Of a stretch of 36,560 nucleotides of DNA, positions 1 through 8,720 are shown piece after piece. The notes under the pieces are model-generated. The model was not told the origin of the DNA. It did not search any database and worked only from the letters and a program-made list of their open reading frames with translations. Made by a program: the position numbers and the translations under genes. The stretch comes from Neobacillus drentensis NBRC 102427 (lineage in GTDB: Bacteria; Bacillota; Bacilli; Bacillales; Cytobacillaceae): contig NZ_BCUX01000050.1 of assembly GCF_001591445.1 (NCBI RefSeq), positions 1 through 36,560 of the forward strand, in the 5' to 3' direction. How positions within the stretch are numbered: the first letter of the stretch is position 1; each line of letters opens with the position of its first letter.

Positions 1-34
1 CCATAAAATTCTTCACAGCAGCAAATTTAATTGT

Positions 35-109
35 TCCGCAGTAGCTCAGTGGTAGAGCTATCGGCTGTTAACCGATCGGTCGTAGGTTCGAGTCCTACCT
101 GCGGAGCCA
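35..109 (+). tRNA. trnN: tRNA-Asn (anticodon GTT)
   Basis: A complete cloverleaf is visible. The acceptor stem TCCGCAG pairs with CTGCGGA, the anticodon stem-loop carries GTT at 67-69, the T-arm contains GGTTCGAGTCC, and the CCA end is encoded at 107-109. It reads AAC/AAU codons. It is the first of three closely spaced tRNA genes, as in the trnB-type Asn-Ser-Glu order of B. subtilis. Confidence 0.97.
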
Positions 110-112
110 AAC

Positions 113-203
113 GGGGAAGTACTCAAGTGGCTGAAGAGGCGCCCCTGCTAAGGGTGTAGGTCGGGTAACCGGCGCGAGGGTTCAAATCCCTCCTTCTCCG
201 CCA
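113..203 (+). tRNA. trnS: tRNA-Ser (anticodon GCT)
   Basis: A class II tRNA of 91 nt with a long variable arm. GCT lies at 147-149, for AGC/AGU codons. The acceptor GGGGAAG pairs with CTTCTCC, including one G-U wobble at position 3-70. The CCA is encoded at 201-203. Only three bases separate it from tRNA-Asn, so the two must be processed from one transcript. Confidence 0.97.
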
Positions 204-210
204 TATTTAA

Positions 211-282
211 GGCCCCTTGGTCAAGCGGTTAAGACACCTCCCTTTCACGGAGGTAACACGGGTTCGAGTCCCGTAGGGGTCA
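211..282 (+). tRNA. trnE: tRNA-Glu (anticodon TTC), CCA not encoded
   Basis: The acceptor GGCCCCT pairs with AGGGGTC and TTC lies at 244-246. The discriminator A282 is followed by TAC rather than CCA, so the CCA end must be added by tRNA nucleotidyltransferase, unlike its two neighbours. It is the last gene of the tRNA cluster and is followed at once by a terminator. Confidence 0.95.
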
Positions 283-285
283 TAC

Positions 286-320
286 AAAAAAACTGATAAC
301 AATAGGTTATCAGTTTTTTT
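286..320 (+). terminator. Rho-independent terminator of the tRNA cluster
   Basis: CTGATAAC (293-300) and GTTATCAG (306-313) form an 8-bp stem around a 5-nt loop. The stem is extended by flanking A and T runs and followed by a T tract. Confidence 0.9.
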
Positions 321-419
321 GTGTTTAAATTTATTTAATGAAGTATTCTCCGCTTTTTCCATTCATGCCATATCTGGTCTAATCCCAAATACAAAATTTA
401 AACGGGACAATATTCTGTA

Positions 420-447
420 GTAATTATTATATTAATATAATAATTAC
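420..447. promoter_or_regulatory. Perfect 28-bp AT-rich palindrome upstream of the glg operon
   Basis: The half-site GTAATTATTATATT (420-433) is followed directly by its exact reverse complement (434-447), with no loop and no mismatch. It lies in the 445-nt gap between the tRNA terminator and glgB. The symmetry suggests an operator for a dimeric regulator or a cruciform site, and no gene ends nearby that would need a terminator. I do not recognise the motif as a Fur, PerR or Zur box. Confidence 0.55.
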
Positions 448-464
448 CAGTATCTTCTCTGTAG

Positions 465-478
465 TGAAAACGCTGGTA
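465..478 (+). promoter_or_regulatory. Possible cre (CcpA) site upstream of glgB
   Basis: TGAAAACGCTGGTA matches the catabolite-responsive consensus TGWNANCGNTNWCA at every fixed position but two. It also forms the right part of an inverted repeat, TTACCAG (444-450) with CTGGTAA (473-479). Catabolite control of glycogen genes would make sense, but the site is about 290 bp from the start codon and no promoter has been placed relative to it. Confidence 0.35.
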
Positions 479-612
479 ACGCTTACATACGCATAGATTT
501 ATCCTGATTTCGAACTATCTAATATTTAAAATCAAATAACTTTTTTGGACGAAAATCATAAAAATATTGAGAAATTTTTAAATAATTTTGACGATTATTG
601 AAAGGAAATTTG

Positions 613-708
613 ATGAATGCTGTCGAAATTTGTCAAATCAAAAGTAAAAATGTCGATACACAACGGTTATTGTCAGAAAAGATAAAAAAGTTTTATGAGG
701 AATATTGA
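613..708 (+). CDS. Possible 31-residue small protein upstream of glgB
   Basis: An ATG at 613 follows AAAGGA (601-606) at about 6 nt and opens a 31-codon frame ending in TGA at 706-708. The product is charged, begins MNAVEICQIKSKNV and ends LLSEKIKKFYEEY. The lysine- and glutamate-rich end could form an amphipathic helix loosely like the tail of Spo0E-type small proteins, but it is too short to assign. It lies in the otherwise gene-free 321-765 gap, 57 nt before glgB. It could equally be chance. Confidence 0.3.
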   Translation: MNAVEICQIKSKNVDTQRLLSEKIKKFYEEY

Positions 709-725
709 TTAATAGCAATTATAAT
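699..725 (+). promoter_or_regulatory. Weak promoter candidate for glgBCDAP (sigma-E-like)
   Basis: GGAATATT (699-706) is followed 13 nt later by TATAATTG (720-727). The left element resembles the sigma-E -35 box and the right one contains TATAAT. The B. subtilis glg operon is known to be transcribed by sigma-E during sporulation, which is the main reason for preferring this reading. No good sigma-A -35 lies 16-18 nt upstream of the TATAAT. Confidence 0.3.
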
Positions 726-765
726 TGGTTTTTGAAATACATTTTCATTGGGGATGAGGAGAGCC

Positions 766-2706
766 ATGACAGTGAATACGTTTTTTCCGACGGACTATCA
801 GTTACATTTATTTCACGAAGGAAATTACTTCCAAAGTCATCAGCTTTTTGGCGCTCATATCTTTAATAATTCCGATCAGGTTTATACACGATTTTGCGTA
901 TGGGCCCCTAATGCAAAGCAGATTAGGCTTGCGGGGGATTTTAATAACTGGAATGGTGAAGGGTATGAATTGCAGAAAGTTAATGACGAAGGAGTATGGA
1001 TTCTAATTATAAATAGGGATCTAACAGGTAAGCTTTATAAGTATGAGATTTTTACACACTCAGGTGAGAGGTTGCTAAAATCAGATCCATTTGCTTTTTA
1101 TTCTGAAATAAGACCCAATACAGCATCTATTGTTTATTCATTAAAAAAATCTGATTGGCAAGACAATCAGTGGATGAATCGAAGAGGAAAAAAGACCTTG
1201 CTGTCAGAGCCGGTAGTCATTTATGAAGTGCATTTGGGTTCTTGGAAAAAGAAAGAAGATGGAGAGTATCTAACTTATAAAGAATTGGCATCCGAACTTA
1301 TTCCATACGTTCTTGAGCACGGATTTACTCATATAGAGTTATTACCTATTGTTGAACATCCGCTTGACGCCTCGTGGGGCTATCAAGGTACGGGTTACTT
1401 TTCTGTTACCTCAAGGTACGGGACACCTGATGACTTTAAAGAATTTGTTGATCAGCTTCATCAACATGGTATTGGGGTCATTCTTGATTGGGTCCCCGGT
1501 CATTTTTGTAAGGATGCACACGGTCTTTACCGTTTTGATGGGACTCATATTTATTCTTACAGCACAGCTAGTGACAGAGAAAATGCCGTTTGGGGAACTG
1601 CGAACTTTGACCTTGGGAAAGGAGAGGTCCAGAGTTTTCTAATTTCAAATGCACAATTTTGGATTGACTATTTCCATATTGACGGTTTTCGAATGGACGC
1701 TGTTGCAAATATCATTTACTGGCCAAATGGTTCCAATGAGAAGCGTGAAAATCCATTTGGAATTGACTTTTTGAAAAAACTTAACCAACATATTCATGAA
1801 TATGAGCCGCATTTTTTAATGATTGGTGAGGACTCGACAGAATTCCCAAATGTCACAACTCCCGTTCCATATGGTGGGCTTGGTTTTGATTATAAATGGA
1901 ATATGGGCTGGATGAATGACATGCTTGAATATATGGAAACTCCCCCTTACTCCCGTTCTGATGTCCATTCAAATGTAACTTTTTCATTTTTATATGCCTT
2001 TTTAGAAAACTTTATGCTGCCATTTTCCCATGATGAAGTTGTCCATGGAAAAAAATCATTGCTTGATAAAATGCCGGGAGATTATTGGGAGAAATTTGCG
2101 CAGCTTAGGCTTTTGTTGGGGTATATGTTTGCCCACCCGGGAAAAAAACTCTTATTTATGGGGTTTGAACTTGGCCAGTTTGCTGAATGGAAGGATAAAG
2201 AACAGCTTGATTGGAACTTAATGGACTATGAGATGCACCAAAAGTTAAATGCCTATGTAAAGTTATTAATTAAAGTCTATAAGCGGTCTAAGGCACTCTA
2301 TGAACTCGATCATTTACAGGACGGATTCGAATGGATAGATGCCAATAATAGTCACCAATCGATTTTTTCTTTTCTGCGAAAAGGGAAGAAGACAGAAGAA
2401 TTATTAGTAGTTATTTGCAATTTTACTGGTGTCAACTATCCTGTCTACAGAATTGGTGTTCCTAAATCAGGTGAGTATCGGGAAATTTTCAATAGTGATC
2501 AGATAGAATACGGTGGTACTGGATTGGTTAATAAAAAGACTGTTTTAGCAGAAGATGAACCATTCCATGGTCAGCCCTATTCATTAAATCTAACAATTCC
2601 CCCGTTTGGATTTCAAATCATCAGACCAGTTAAAAAGAGAAAGGAGCGAAAAGGAAATGGCAAAGAAGAAGTGCGTAGCCATGTTATTAGCAGGAGGAAA
2701 AGGTAG
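766..2706 (+). CDS. glgB: 1,4-alpha-glucan (glycogen) branching enzyme
   Basis: Transfers alpha-1,4 glucan segments to O6 of a chain, making the alpha-1,6 branches of glycogen in the cytoplasm. The 646-residue protein has an N-terminal CBM48 domain (about 30-120), a GH13 TIM barrel and an all-beta C-terminal domain. Catalytic residues are visible: nucleophile D311 in DGFRMDAV, acid/base E355 in MIGEDST, and transition-state stabiliser D423 in FSHDEVVHG. The ATG at 766 is chosen because AGGAG (757-761) precedes it; an in-frame TTG at 748 and ATG at 754 have no ribosome site. It is the first gene of the glycogen operon. The C-terminus carries a roughly 20-residue Lys/Arg-rich tail that overlaps glgC by 50 bp and is probably dispensable. 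Confidence 0.96.
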   Translation: MTVNTFFPTDYQLHLFHEGNYFQSHQLFGAHIFNNSDQVYTRFCVWAPNAKQIRLAGDFNNWNGEGYELQKVNDEGVWILIINRDLTGKLYKYEIFTHSGERLLKSDPFAFYSEIRPNTASIVYSLKKSDWQDNQWMNRRGKKTLLSEPVVIYEVHLGSWKKKEDGEYLTYKELASELIPYVLEHGFTHIELLPIVEHPLDASWGYQGTGYFSVTSRYGTPDDFKEFVDQLHQHGIGVILDWVPGHFCKDAHGLYRFDGTHIYSYSTASDRENAVWGTANFDLGKGEVQSFLISNAQFWIDYFHIDGFRMDAVANIIYWPNGSNEKRENPFGIDFLKKLNQHIHEYEPHFLMIGEDSTEFPNVTTPVPYGGLGFDYKWNMGWMNDMLEYMETPPYSRSDVHSNVTFSFLYAFLENFMLPFSHDEVVHGKKSLLDKMPGDYWEKFAQLRLLLGYMFAHPGKKLLFMGFELGQFAEWKDKEQLDWNLMDYEMHQKLNAYVKLLIKVYKRSKALYELDHLQDGFEWIDANNSHQSIFSFLRKGKKTEELLVVICNFTGVNYPVYRIGVPKSGEYREIFNSDQIEYGGTGLVNKKTVLAEDEPFHGQPYSLNLTIPPFGFQIIRPVKKRKERKGNGKEEVRSHVISRRKR

Positions 2707-3802
2707 TAGGCTTAATTCGCTGACAAAGGATTTAGCGAAACCGGCCGTTCCTTTCGGAGGTAAATATCGAATTATTGATTTTGCATTAAGCAATTGCGCT
2801 AATTCGGGCATTGATACGGTTGGGGTATTAACCCAATACCAGCCTTTATTATTAAATTCCTATATTGGGATTGGCAGTGCATGGGATCTTGACCGTAAGG
2901 ATGGCGGGGTGACCGTTTTACCGCCCTATGCAGAATCTTCCGAAGTGAAATGGTATACAGGCACGGCAAGTGCGATTTATCAAAACCTTAATTACCTGAA
3001 ACAGTACCAGCCGGAATATGTGCTAATCCTATCAGGAGATCATATTTACAAAATGAACTACGAGAGTATGCTTGAGTACCATATTGAAAAAAGGGCTGAC
3101 GTTACCATTTCCTTAATAGAAGTTCCTTGGGACGAAGCGAGCCGTTTTGGGATTATGGATACAGACGAGGAACTAAGAATAGTTGATTTTGATGAAAAGC
3201 CAGCGAATCCAAAGAATAATCTGGCCTCGATGGGCATTTATATTTTTAACTGGAATATACTTAAAGAATATCTTGAAATGGATGACCGTGTTCCTGAATC
3301 GAGTCATGACTTTGGTAAAGATGTAATTCCAATGCTTTTAGAGGAAAATAAAAAATTATTTGCCTATCCATTCAAAGGTTATTGGAAGGATGTCGGGACA
3401 GTTCAAAGCCTTTGGGAAGCGAACATGGATTTACTAAGAGAAGAGTGTGACTTAGATTTGTTTGATCACGGATGGAGGATTTATTCTGTGAACCCGAACC
3501 AGCCGCCTCAGTATATTTCTCCGGCTGCCGTTGTTAAAGAGTCGCTTATTAATGAGGGATGTACGATAGAAGGAGACATAGAAAAATCCGTTCTTTTTCA
3601 AGGGGTTACGGTTGGAAAAGGATCTACTATCTTAGAGTCTGTCATTATGCCTGATGCTATCATAGGCAATAATTGTTTGATTGAAAGGGCTATTGTTCCT
3701 TCTGAAGTGAAGGTGCCTGATGGGACCGTTATCCGCTCATTTGATGATGAAATTATTCTAGTTACTAATGAAATGTTAAGCGGGCTTTACCCTGCTTTTT
3801 AA
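2657..3802 (+). CDS. glgC: Glucose-1-phosphate adenylyltransferase, catalytic subunit
   Basis: Makes ADP-glucose and pyrophosphate from ATP and glucose 1-phosphate, the committed step of glycogen synthesis. The 381-residue protein has the nucleotidyltransferase signature LAGGKGSRL (residues 11-19), GTASAIYQN in the substrate region, LSGDHIYKM carrying the metal-binding Asp, and a C-terminal left-handed beta-helix of hexapeptide repeats. The ATG at 2657 has AAGGAG (2641-2646) upstream and lies inside the end of glgB. In Bacillus it works with the non-catalytic partner GlgD, encoded 22 bp downstream. Confidence 0.96.
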   Translation: MAKKKCVAMLLAGGKGSRLNSLTKDLAKPAVPFGGKYRIIDFALSNCANSGIDTVGVLTQYQPLLLNSYIGIGSAWDLDRKDGGVTVLPPYAESSEVKWYTGTASAIYQNLNYLKQYQPEYVLILSGDHIYKMNYESMLEYHIEKRADVTISLIEVPWDEASRFGIMDTDEELRIVDFDEKPANPKNNLASMGIYIFNWNILKEYLEMDDRVPESSHDFGKDVIPMLLEENKKLFAYPFKGYWKDVGTVQSLWEANMDLLREECDLDLFDHGWRIYSVNPNQPPQYISPAAVVKESLINEGCTIEGDIEKSVLFQGVTVGKGSTILESVIMPDAIIGNNCLIERAIVPSEVKVPDGTVIRSFDDEIILVTNEMLSGLYPAF

Positions 3803-3824
3803 TATAATACTGGAGGGGCTTGGA

Positions 3825-4856
3825 TTGAAGAAAGAGCTATTAGGAGTCATTGATGCCACCACATACCATGAGGATTTGGAAGATTTATTAGCACATCGTG
3901 CACTTGCTGCCCTGCCTTTTGCAGGTCGGTATCGGATTATCGATTTTGTTCTATCAAATATGGTGAATTCTGGCATCCGAAGTGTGGCAATTTTTCCAAA
4001 GATGCAGTACCGTTCGCTAATGGATCACCTGGGTTCTGGTAAGAATTGGGATTTAAATCGAAAACGAGATGGTCTATTCTTTTTCCCATCTCCTAGCGTT
4101 GATTTCGATGGAAAAAAGATTGGATCGTTTGAAAATTTTGCTGCAAATTTAGACTTCTTTTATCGCAGCACACAAGAATATTCTCTTATTTCCAATTGCT
4201 ATACGGTTTTTAATATGAACTTTAGATCAATTTTAGAATGGCATAGCAATTCAAAATGTGACATCACCGAAATCCATCAAAAGGATGGAGGATCGATGGA
4301 GATGTACTTAATCAAAACATCCTTACTAATTAAGCTGATTGAAACACGTAATGAAACAGGCTATACCTGTATGAAGGATGCTGTTAATGATATTCAAAGT
4401 CTTTACACGATTTGTAATTATGAATATGACGGTTATGCCGTGATGATAGATTCAATCGAAAACTATTTTTCTACTAGTATGAATTTACTGCAGTCGGATG
4501 TCTGGAAAAAATTATTTATCAAAGAACAACCGATTTTTACTAAAGTAAAAGATGAGCCGCCAACCAAATATATTAAAGGGTCTGTTGTAAAAAATGCAAT
4601 GATTGCCAACGGTTGTTTAATAAGCGGTTCCGTAGAAAATAGTATTATATCTCGAGGTGTGAAGATTGGAAAAGGAGCAGTTATTAAGAACTGTATCATC
4701 ATGCAGAAGTGTGTGATTGAAGATAATTGTATTTTAGATTCCGTTATTTTAGATAAAGATGTGAAAGTTGAAGCAGGAACTCAATTAACTGGAACAGCGG
4801 GGTCACCATTCGTGGTACGTAAAGGAACACAACAAGGAGCGTTGATGAACTCGTGA
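3825..4856 (+). CDS. glgD: Glucose-1-phosphate adenylyltransferase, regulatory (non-catalytic) subunit
   Basis: This is a paralogue of glgC in which the sugar-nucleotide core and C-terminal beta-helix repeats are kept (YRIIDFVLSN, RSLMDHLGSG). The ATP-binding GGxGxRL loop is absent: the N-terminus runs from MKKELLGVIDAT straight into DLEDLLAHRALAALPFAGRY. In Bacillus and other Firmicutes GlgD forms a hetero-oligomer with GlgC and raises its activity. The start is TTG at 3825 with GGAGGGG (3812-3818) at 6 nt. Its stop overlaps the glgA start, implying translational coupling. Length 343 aa is normal for the family. Confidence 0.94.
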   Translation: MKKELLGVIDATTYHEDLEDLLAHRALAALPFAGRYRIIDFVLSNMVNSGIRSVAIFPKMQYRSLMDHLGSGKNWDLNRKRDGLFFFPSPSVDFDGKKIGSFENFAANLDFFYRSTQEYSLISNCYTVFNMNFRSILEWHSNSKCDITEIHQKDGGSMEMYLIKTSLLIKLIETRNETGYTCMKDAVNDIQSLYTICNYEYDGYAVMIDSIENYFSTSMNLLQSDVWKKLFIKEQPIFTKVKDEPPTKYIKGSVVKNAMIANGCLISGSVENSIISRGVKIGKGAVIKNCIIMQKCVIEDNCILDSVILDKDVKVEAGTQLTGTAGSPFVVRKGTQQGALMNS

Positions 4857-6304
4857 AAGTATTATTTGCCGTATCGGAATGTGGACCATTTGCAAAATCG
4901 GGAGGCCTTGCCGATGTTGCCGGTTCCCTTCCAAAAGAATTAAAAAGTTTAGGTACTGATATCAGAGTTATTCTACCTAAATTCGGAACGATTTCAGAAG
5001 AATTTAAGCGAGAGATGAAAAAAATTAAAGAATTCACTGTTTCAGTTGGTTGGAGAAATCAATATTGCGGAATTGAAGAACTCACACATCAAGGAGTTAC
5101 ATATTATTTCGTCGATAATGAATACTACTTTAAACGTGAAAATTTATATGGCTATTTTGATGATGGGGAAAGATTTGCCTATTTTAATAGAGCTGTCTTA
5201 GAAACGCTTACCCAACTAGATTTTTTCCCGGATGTAATACATTGCCATGATTGGCATACGGCGATGATTCCTTATCTATTAAGAACTGAATATAATAATA
5301 GAAAAGGATACGGTCAAATGCGGACTGTGTTTACGATTCATAATCTTCAATTCCAAGGAATCTTCCCTAAAGAGATATTGGGAGATTTGTTAGGGATGGA
5401 TTACAAATCCTTTCACTCCGGTCACTTAGAATTTTTCGGGAATATCAATTATATGAAGGGTGCTCTTGTAGCTGCAGATAAAATTACAACAGTAAGCCCG
5501 ACATATAAAGAAGAAATTCAAACACCGGTATTTGGTGAAAAGTTAGACGGACTCCTGAGGGAAAGACAAGATGACCTTATTGGAATTTTAAATGGGATAG
5601 ATGAAGATTTCTATAATCCTGCTTCCGACCCCTTAATATACCAAACCTATTCAGCGGCTAATCATCTAAATAAGGCGATTAACAAAACTGAGATTCAAAA
5701 ATACTTTGGATTACCACAATCCACTCGTACCCCCTTATTAGTCATGATTACAAGGCTGACTAGGCAAAAAGGCCTTGATTTAGTTAAATGTGTCCTTCGT
5801 GAAATATTACAGGAAGATCTCCAGGTAATCATCCTCGGAACAGGTGATTATGAATACGAGGAACATTTAAGACAGGCAGCACGAATCTATCCTGAAAAAT
5901 TAAGAGTCTTTACTGGGTTTAATGAAGGTCTTGCCCATAAACTTTATGCTGGGGCGGATTTGTTTTTAATGCCATCCCAGTTCGAGCCATGCGGGTTAGG
6001 CCAGTTAATTGCCATGAAATATGGTGCCATCCCGATTGTTAGAGAAACGGGCGGTTTAAATGATACGATCATTCCGTGGAACGAATTTACTGGAAAAGGA
6101 AATGGATTCTCCTTCTCCAATTTTAATGCCCATGATATGCTCTATACAATCAGAAGAGCTCTTGGTGTGTATCATGATTCAAAATCGTGGAAATCTATTG
6201 TAAAGCAAGCAATGGAAATGGATTATAGCTGGGCACAATCAGCCTATAGCTATAACCAATTATATGCAGAGATCGTTGCAAGGAGTGAAACACATGTTTT
6301 CTAA
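4853..6304 (+). CDS. glgA: Glycogen synthase (ADP-glucose), GT5 family
   Basis: Elongates glycogen by adding glucose from ADP-glucose to the non-reducing end. The 483-residue GT-B protein shows the N-terminal nucleotide-sugar loop KSGGLADV (K15), HDWHTAMIPY, TIHNLQFQG and the C-terminal retaining-glycosyltransferase block MPSQFEPCGLGQL followed by ETGGLNDTI. The start is GTG at 4853, overlapping the glgD stop by 4 bp. The ribosome site AAGGAG (4834-4839) is unusually far (13 nt), so initiation probably relies on coupling. Its end overlaps glgP. Confidence 0.96.
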   Translation: MKVLFAVSECGPFAKSGGLADVAGSLPKELKSLGTDIRVILPKFGTISEEFKREMKKIKEFTVSVGWRNQYCGIEELTHQGVTYYFVDNEYYFKRENLYGYFDDGERFAYFNRAVLETLTQLDFFPDVIHCHDWHTAMIPYLLRTEYNNRKGYGQMRTVFTIHNLQFQGIFPKEILGDLLGMDYKSFHSGHLEFFGNINYMKGALVAADKITTVSPTYKEEIQTPVFGEKLDGLLRERQDDLIGILNGIDEDFYNPASDPLIYQTYSAANHLNKAINKTEIQKYFGLPQSTRTPLLVMITRLTRQKGLDLVKCVLREILQEDLQVIILGTGDYEYEEHLRQAARIYPEKLRVFTGFNEGLAHKLYAGADLFLMPSQFEPCGLGQLIAMKYGAIPIVRETGGLNDTIIPWNEFTGKGNGFSFSNFNAHDMLYTIRRALGVYHDSKSWKSIVKQAMEMDYSWAQSAYSYNQLYAEIVARSETHVF

Positions 6305-8690
6305 TACGGTCGAGTTTAAGGAAACCTTTCTAAAAAGGATTGAGATGGTATGTGGAAAGAGTTTCTCGGAAAGCTCAGCCAGGGACCACTATCAAACTCT
6401 TGGAACAATGATTAGCGAATTTGTTAGTAAGGATTGGATTGCTACTAACGAGCGACATCTCGCCGCTAAAGGAAAGCAGGTTTATTACCTGTCTATTGAA
6501 TATCTATTGGGGAAATTACTTAGACAAAACTTAATCAACCTTGGTGTGGAAGAGACAGTACAAGCCGGTCTAAAGGATTTAGGAATAGATTTAGGAGAAT
6601 TAGAGGAGCTTGAGGCTGATGCAGGGCTTGGAAATGGTGGCTTAGGAAGATTAGCTGCCTGTTTTCTAGACTCACTAGCTTCCCTTAATCTGCCTGGCCA
6701 TGGTCATGGCATTCGTTACAAGCATGGACTATTTGAACAAAAAATTGTTGATGGCTATCAAGTGGAATTACCGGAACAATGGTTGAAAAACGGAAACGTT
6801 TGGGAAATCCGCAAAACCGATGGTTCTATTAAAATCCCCTTTTGGGGGAAGGTAGAGTCGAAGACGGAAAATGGGCGCTTAGTATTTAATCATTTAAATG
6901 CTGAAACAGTTACGGCCGTGCCACACGACATGCCAGTTATTGGCTACCAGTCTAAAACCATCAATACATTAAGACTCTGGAATGCAGAGCCGTCGCAATT
7001 TCCTATGCATGTTGATATCTTAAAATATAAACGGGAAACGGAAATGATTTCTGAGTTCTTATATCCTGATGATACCCATGATGAAGGAAAGATTCTAAGA
7101 TTGAAACAGCAATACTTTTTGGTATCCGCTAGTATACAATCGATTTTGAAGACCTACCGAAAACAACACAGCAGCTTGAATCAATTGCATGAACACATCT
7201 GTATTCACATAAATGATACGCATCCAGTGTTAGCTATCCCAGAGTTAATGAGAATCCTGCTTGATGATGAAGGCTTTGATTGGGAACAAGCATGGCACAT
7301 TACAAAACATACTATTTCTTACACTAATCACACGACCTTGTCTGAAGCATTAGAGAAGTGGCCGATACATATTTTCGAACCGTTACTTCCAAGGATTTAT
7401 ATGATTGTAGAAGAGATCAATGAACGATTTTGCCATGAGTTATGGGAACAGACTCCAGGGGATTGGGAGCGGATAAAAGGACTAGCCATTATTGCAGACA
7501 ATTTTGTAAAAATGGCTCATTTAGCGATTGTCGGAAGTTTTAGTATCAATGGGGTGGCGAAATTGCACACAGAAATTTTAAAGAAACGAGAGATGAATCA
7601 ATTTTATCAACTGTTTCCAGAGAAGTTTAACAATAAAACTAACGGAATTGCTTACCGCCGCTGGCTGTTAAAAGCGAACCCAAAACTATCTTCTTTGATT
7701 ACTGAGTCGATTGGCCCGGCTTGGACTCGTAAGGCTACAGAGCTTTCTCAATTACTTTCTTATCAAAAGGACTCTTCATTCTTAGAACAGCTATTAAAGA
7801 TTAAAAATGAAAATAAACAAACCCTTGCGAATATTATTTTTGATAAGACAGGAACTGCTGTTGATCACAGTGCGATCTTTGATGTACAGGTAAAGCGCCT
7901 GCATGCGTATAAGCGGCAGCTTTTAAATGTTTTACATATCATGTATCTGTATAATCGAATCAAAGCGGATGCTAATTACCCTGTTGTTCCTAGAGTATTT
8001 ATTTTTGGTGCGAAGGCATCGCCAGGCTATTATTATGCAAAAAAAATCATCAAATTAATAAATTCCGTTGCTGAAAAGGTTAATAATGACCCAGTAATCG
8101 GCGATAAAATGAAAGTCATTTTTCTTGAAAATTACCGTGTTTCCTTAGCGGAAAAAATCTTCCCCGCTGCAGATGTGAGTGAACAAATATCCACTGCTAG
8201 TAAGGAAGCTTCAGGAACAGGAAATATGAAATTTATGATTAATGGGGCTATGACGGTAGGAACTTTGGATGGTGCAAATATTGAGATTCGTGAATTAGTC
8301 GGTGATTCCAATATTTTCACGTTTGGACTAACCGCAGAAGAAGTTCTCCACTACTATCAGCACGGTGGATATCAATCCGATGAATATTACCACCATGATT
8401 ATCGGATTCGTCAGGCAGTTGATCAGCTCGTGAATGGCTTTTTTCCTGGTGCCTATAACGAATTTGAACCAATATTCGATTCGCTCCTTCAGGAGAATGA
8501 TCAATATTTTGTCTTAAAGGATTTTGCTTCCTATGCAGACACTCAACATTCCATTGGAGAAGCATTTACTGACCGAACCCGTTGGCAGCAAATGAGTCTT
8601 AATAACATCGCCCAAGCTGGCTACTTTTCAAGTGACCGCACGATTCAGGAATATGCTGACGATATTTGGAAAATAAAACCTATAAAATAA
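6294..8690 (+). CDS. glgP: Glycogen phosphorylase
   Basis: Releases glucose 1-phosphate from glycogen by phosphorolysis, using pyridoxal phosphate. The 798-residue protein has DAGLGNGGLGRLAACFLDS near the N-terminus and the PLP site EASGTGNMKFMING with the cofactor lysine at K646. The ATG at 6294 follows AGGAG (6281-6285) and overlaps the end of glgA by 11 bp. It is the last gene of the operon, so synthesis and breakdown enzymes are made together, as in B. subtilis. Confidence 0.96.
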   Translation: MFSNTVEFKETFLKRIEMVCGKSFSESSARDHYQTLGTMISEFVSKDWIATNERHLAAKGKQVYYLSIEYLLGKLLRQNLINLGVEETVQAGLKDLGIDLGELEELEADAGLGNGGLGRLAACFLDSLASLNLPGHGHGIRYKHGLFEQKIVDGYQVELPEQWLKNGNVWEIRKTDGSIKIPFWGKVESKTENGRLVFNHLNAETVTAVPHDMPVIGYQSKTINTLRLWNAEPSQFPMHVDILKYKRETEMISEFLYPDDTHDEGKILRLKQQYFLVSASIQSILKTYRKQHSSLNQLHEHICIHINDTHPVLAIPELMRILLDDEGFDWEQAWHITKHTISYTNHTTLSEALEKWPIHIFEPLLPRIYMIVEEINERFCHELWEQTPGDWERIKGLAIIADNFVKMAHLAIVGSFSINGVAKLHTEILKKREMNQFYQLFPEKFNNKTNGIAYRRWLLKANPKLSSLITESIGPAWTRKATELSQLLSYQKDSSFLEQLLKIKNENKQTLANIIFDKTGTAVDHSAIFDVQVKRLHAYKRQLLNVLHIMYLYNRIKADANYPVVPRVFIFGAKASPGYYYAKKIIKLINSVAEKVNNDPVIGDKMKVIFLENYRVSLAEKIFPAADVSEQISTASKEASGTGNMKFMINGAMTVGTLDGANIEIRELVGDSNIFTFGLTAEEVLHYYQHGGYQSDEYYHHDYRIRQAVDQLVNGFFPGAYNEFEPIFDSLLQENDQYFVLKDFASYADTQHSIGEAFTDRTRWQQMSLNNIAQAGYFSSDRTIQEYADDIWKIKPIK

Positions 8691-8720
8691 AAAGCTTCTG
8701 CAATCGCAGAAGCTTTTTTT
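8690..8720. terminator. Bidirectional terminator between glgP and menA
   Basis: AAGCTTCTGC (8692-8701) and GCAGAAGCTT (8706-8715) form a 10-bp stem with an AATC loop, flanked by A and T runs on both sides. It ends glgP transcripts rightward and menA transcripts leftward; the menA stop codon (8720-8722) touches the T run. Confidence 0.92.

Noticed and set aside
1..4. CCA at the very start as the 3' end of another tRNA
   Set aside because: Three bases at the window edge cannot support a gene; nothing upstream is visible.
748..765. Earlier in-frame starts for glgB (TTG 748, ATG 754)
   Set aside because: No ribosome site precedes them; AGGAG at 757-761 serves ATG 766.
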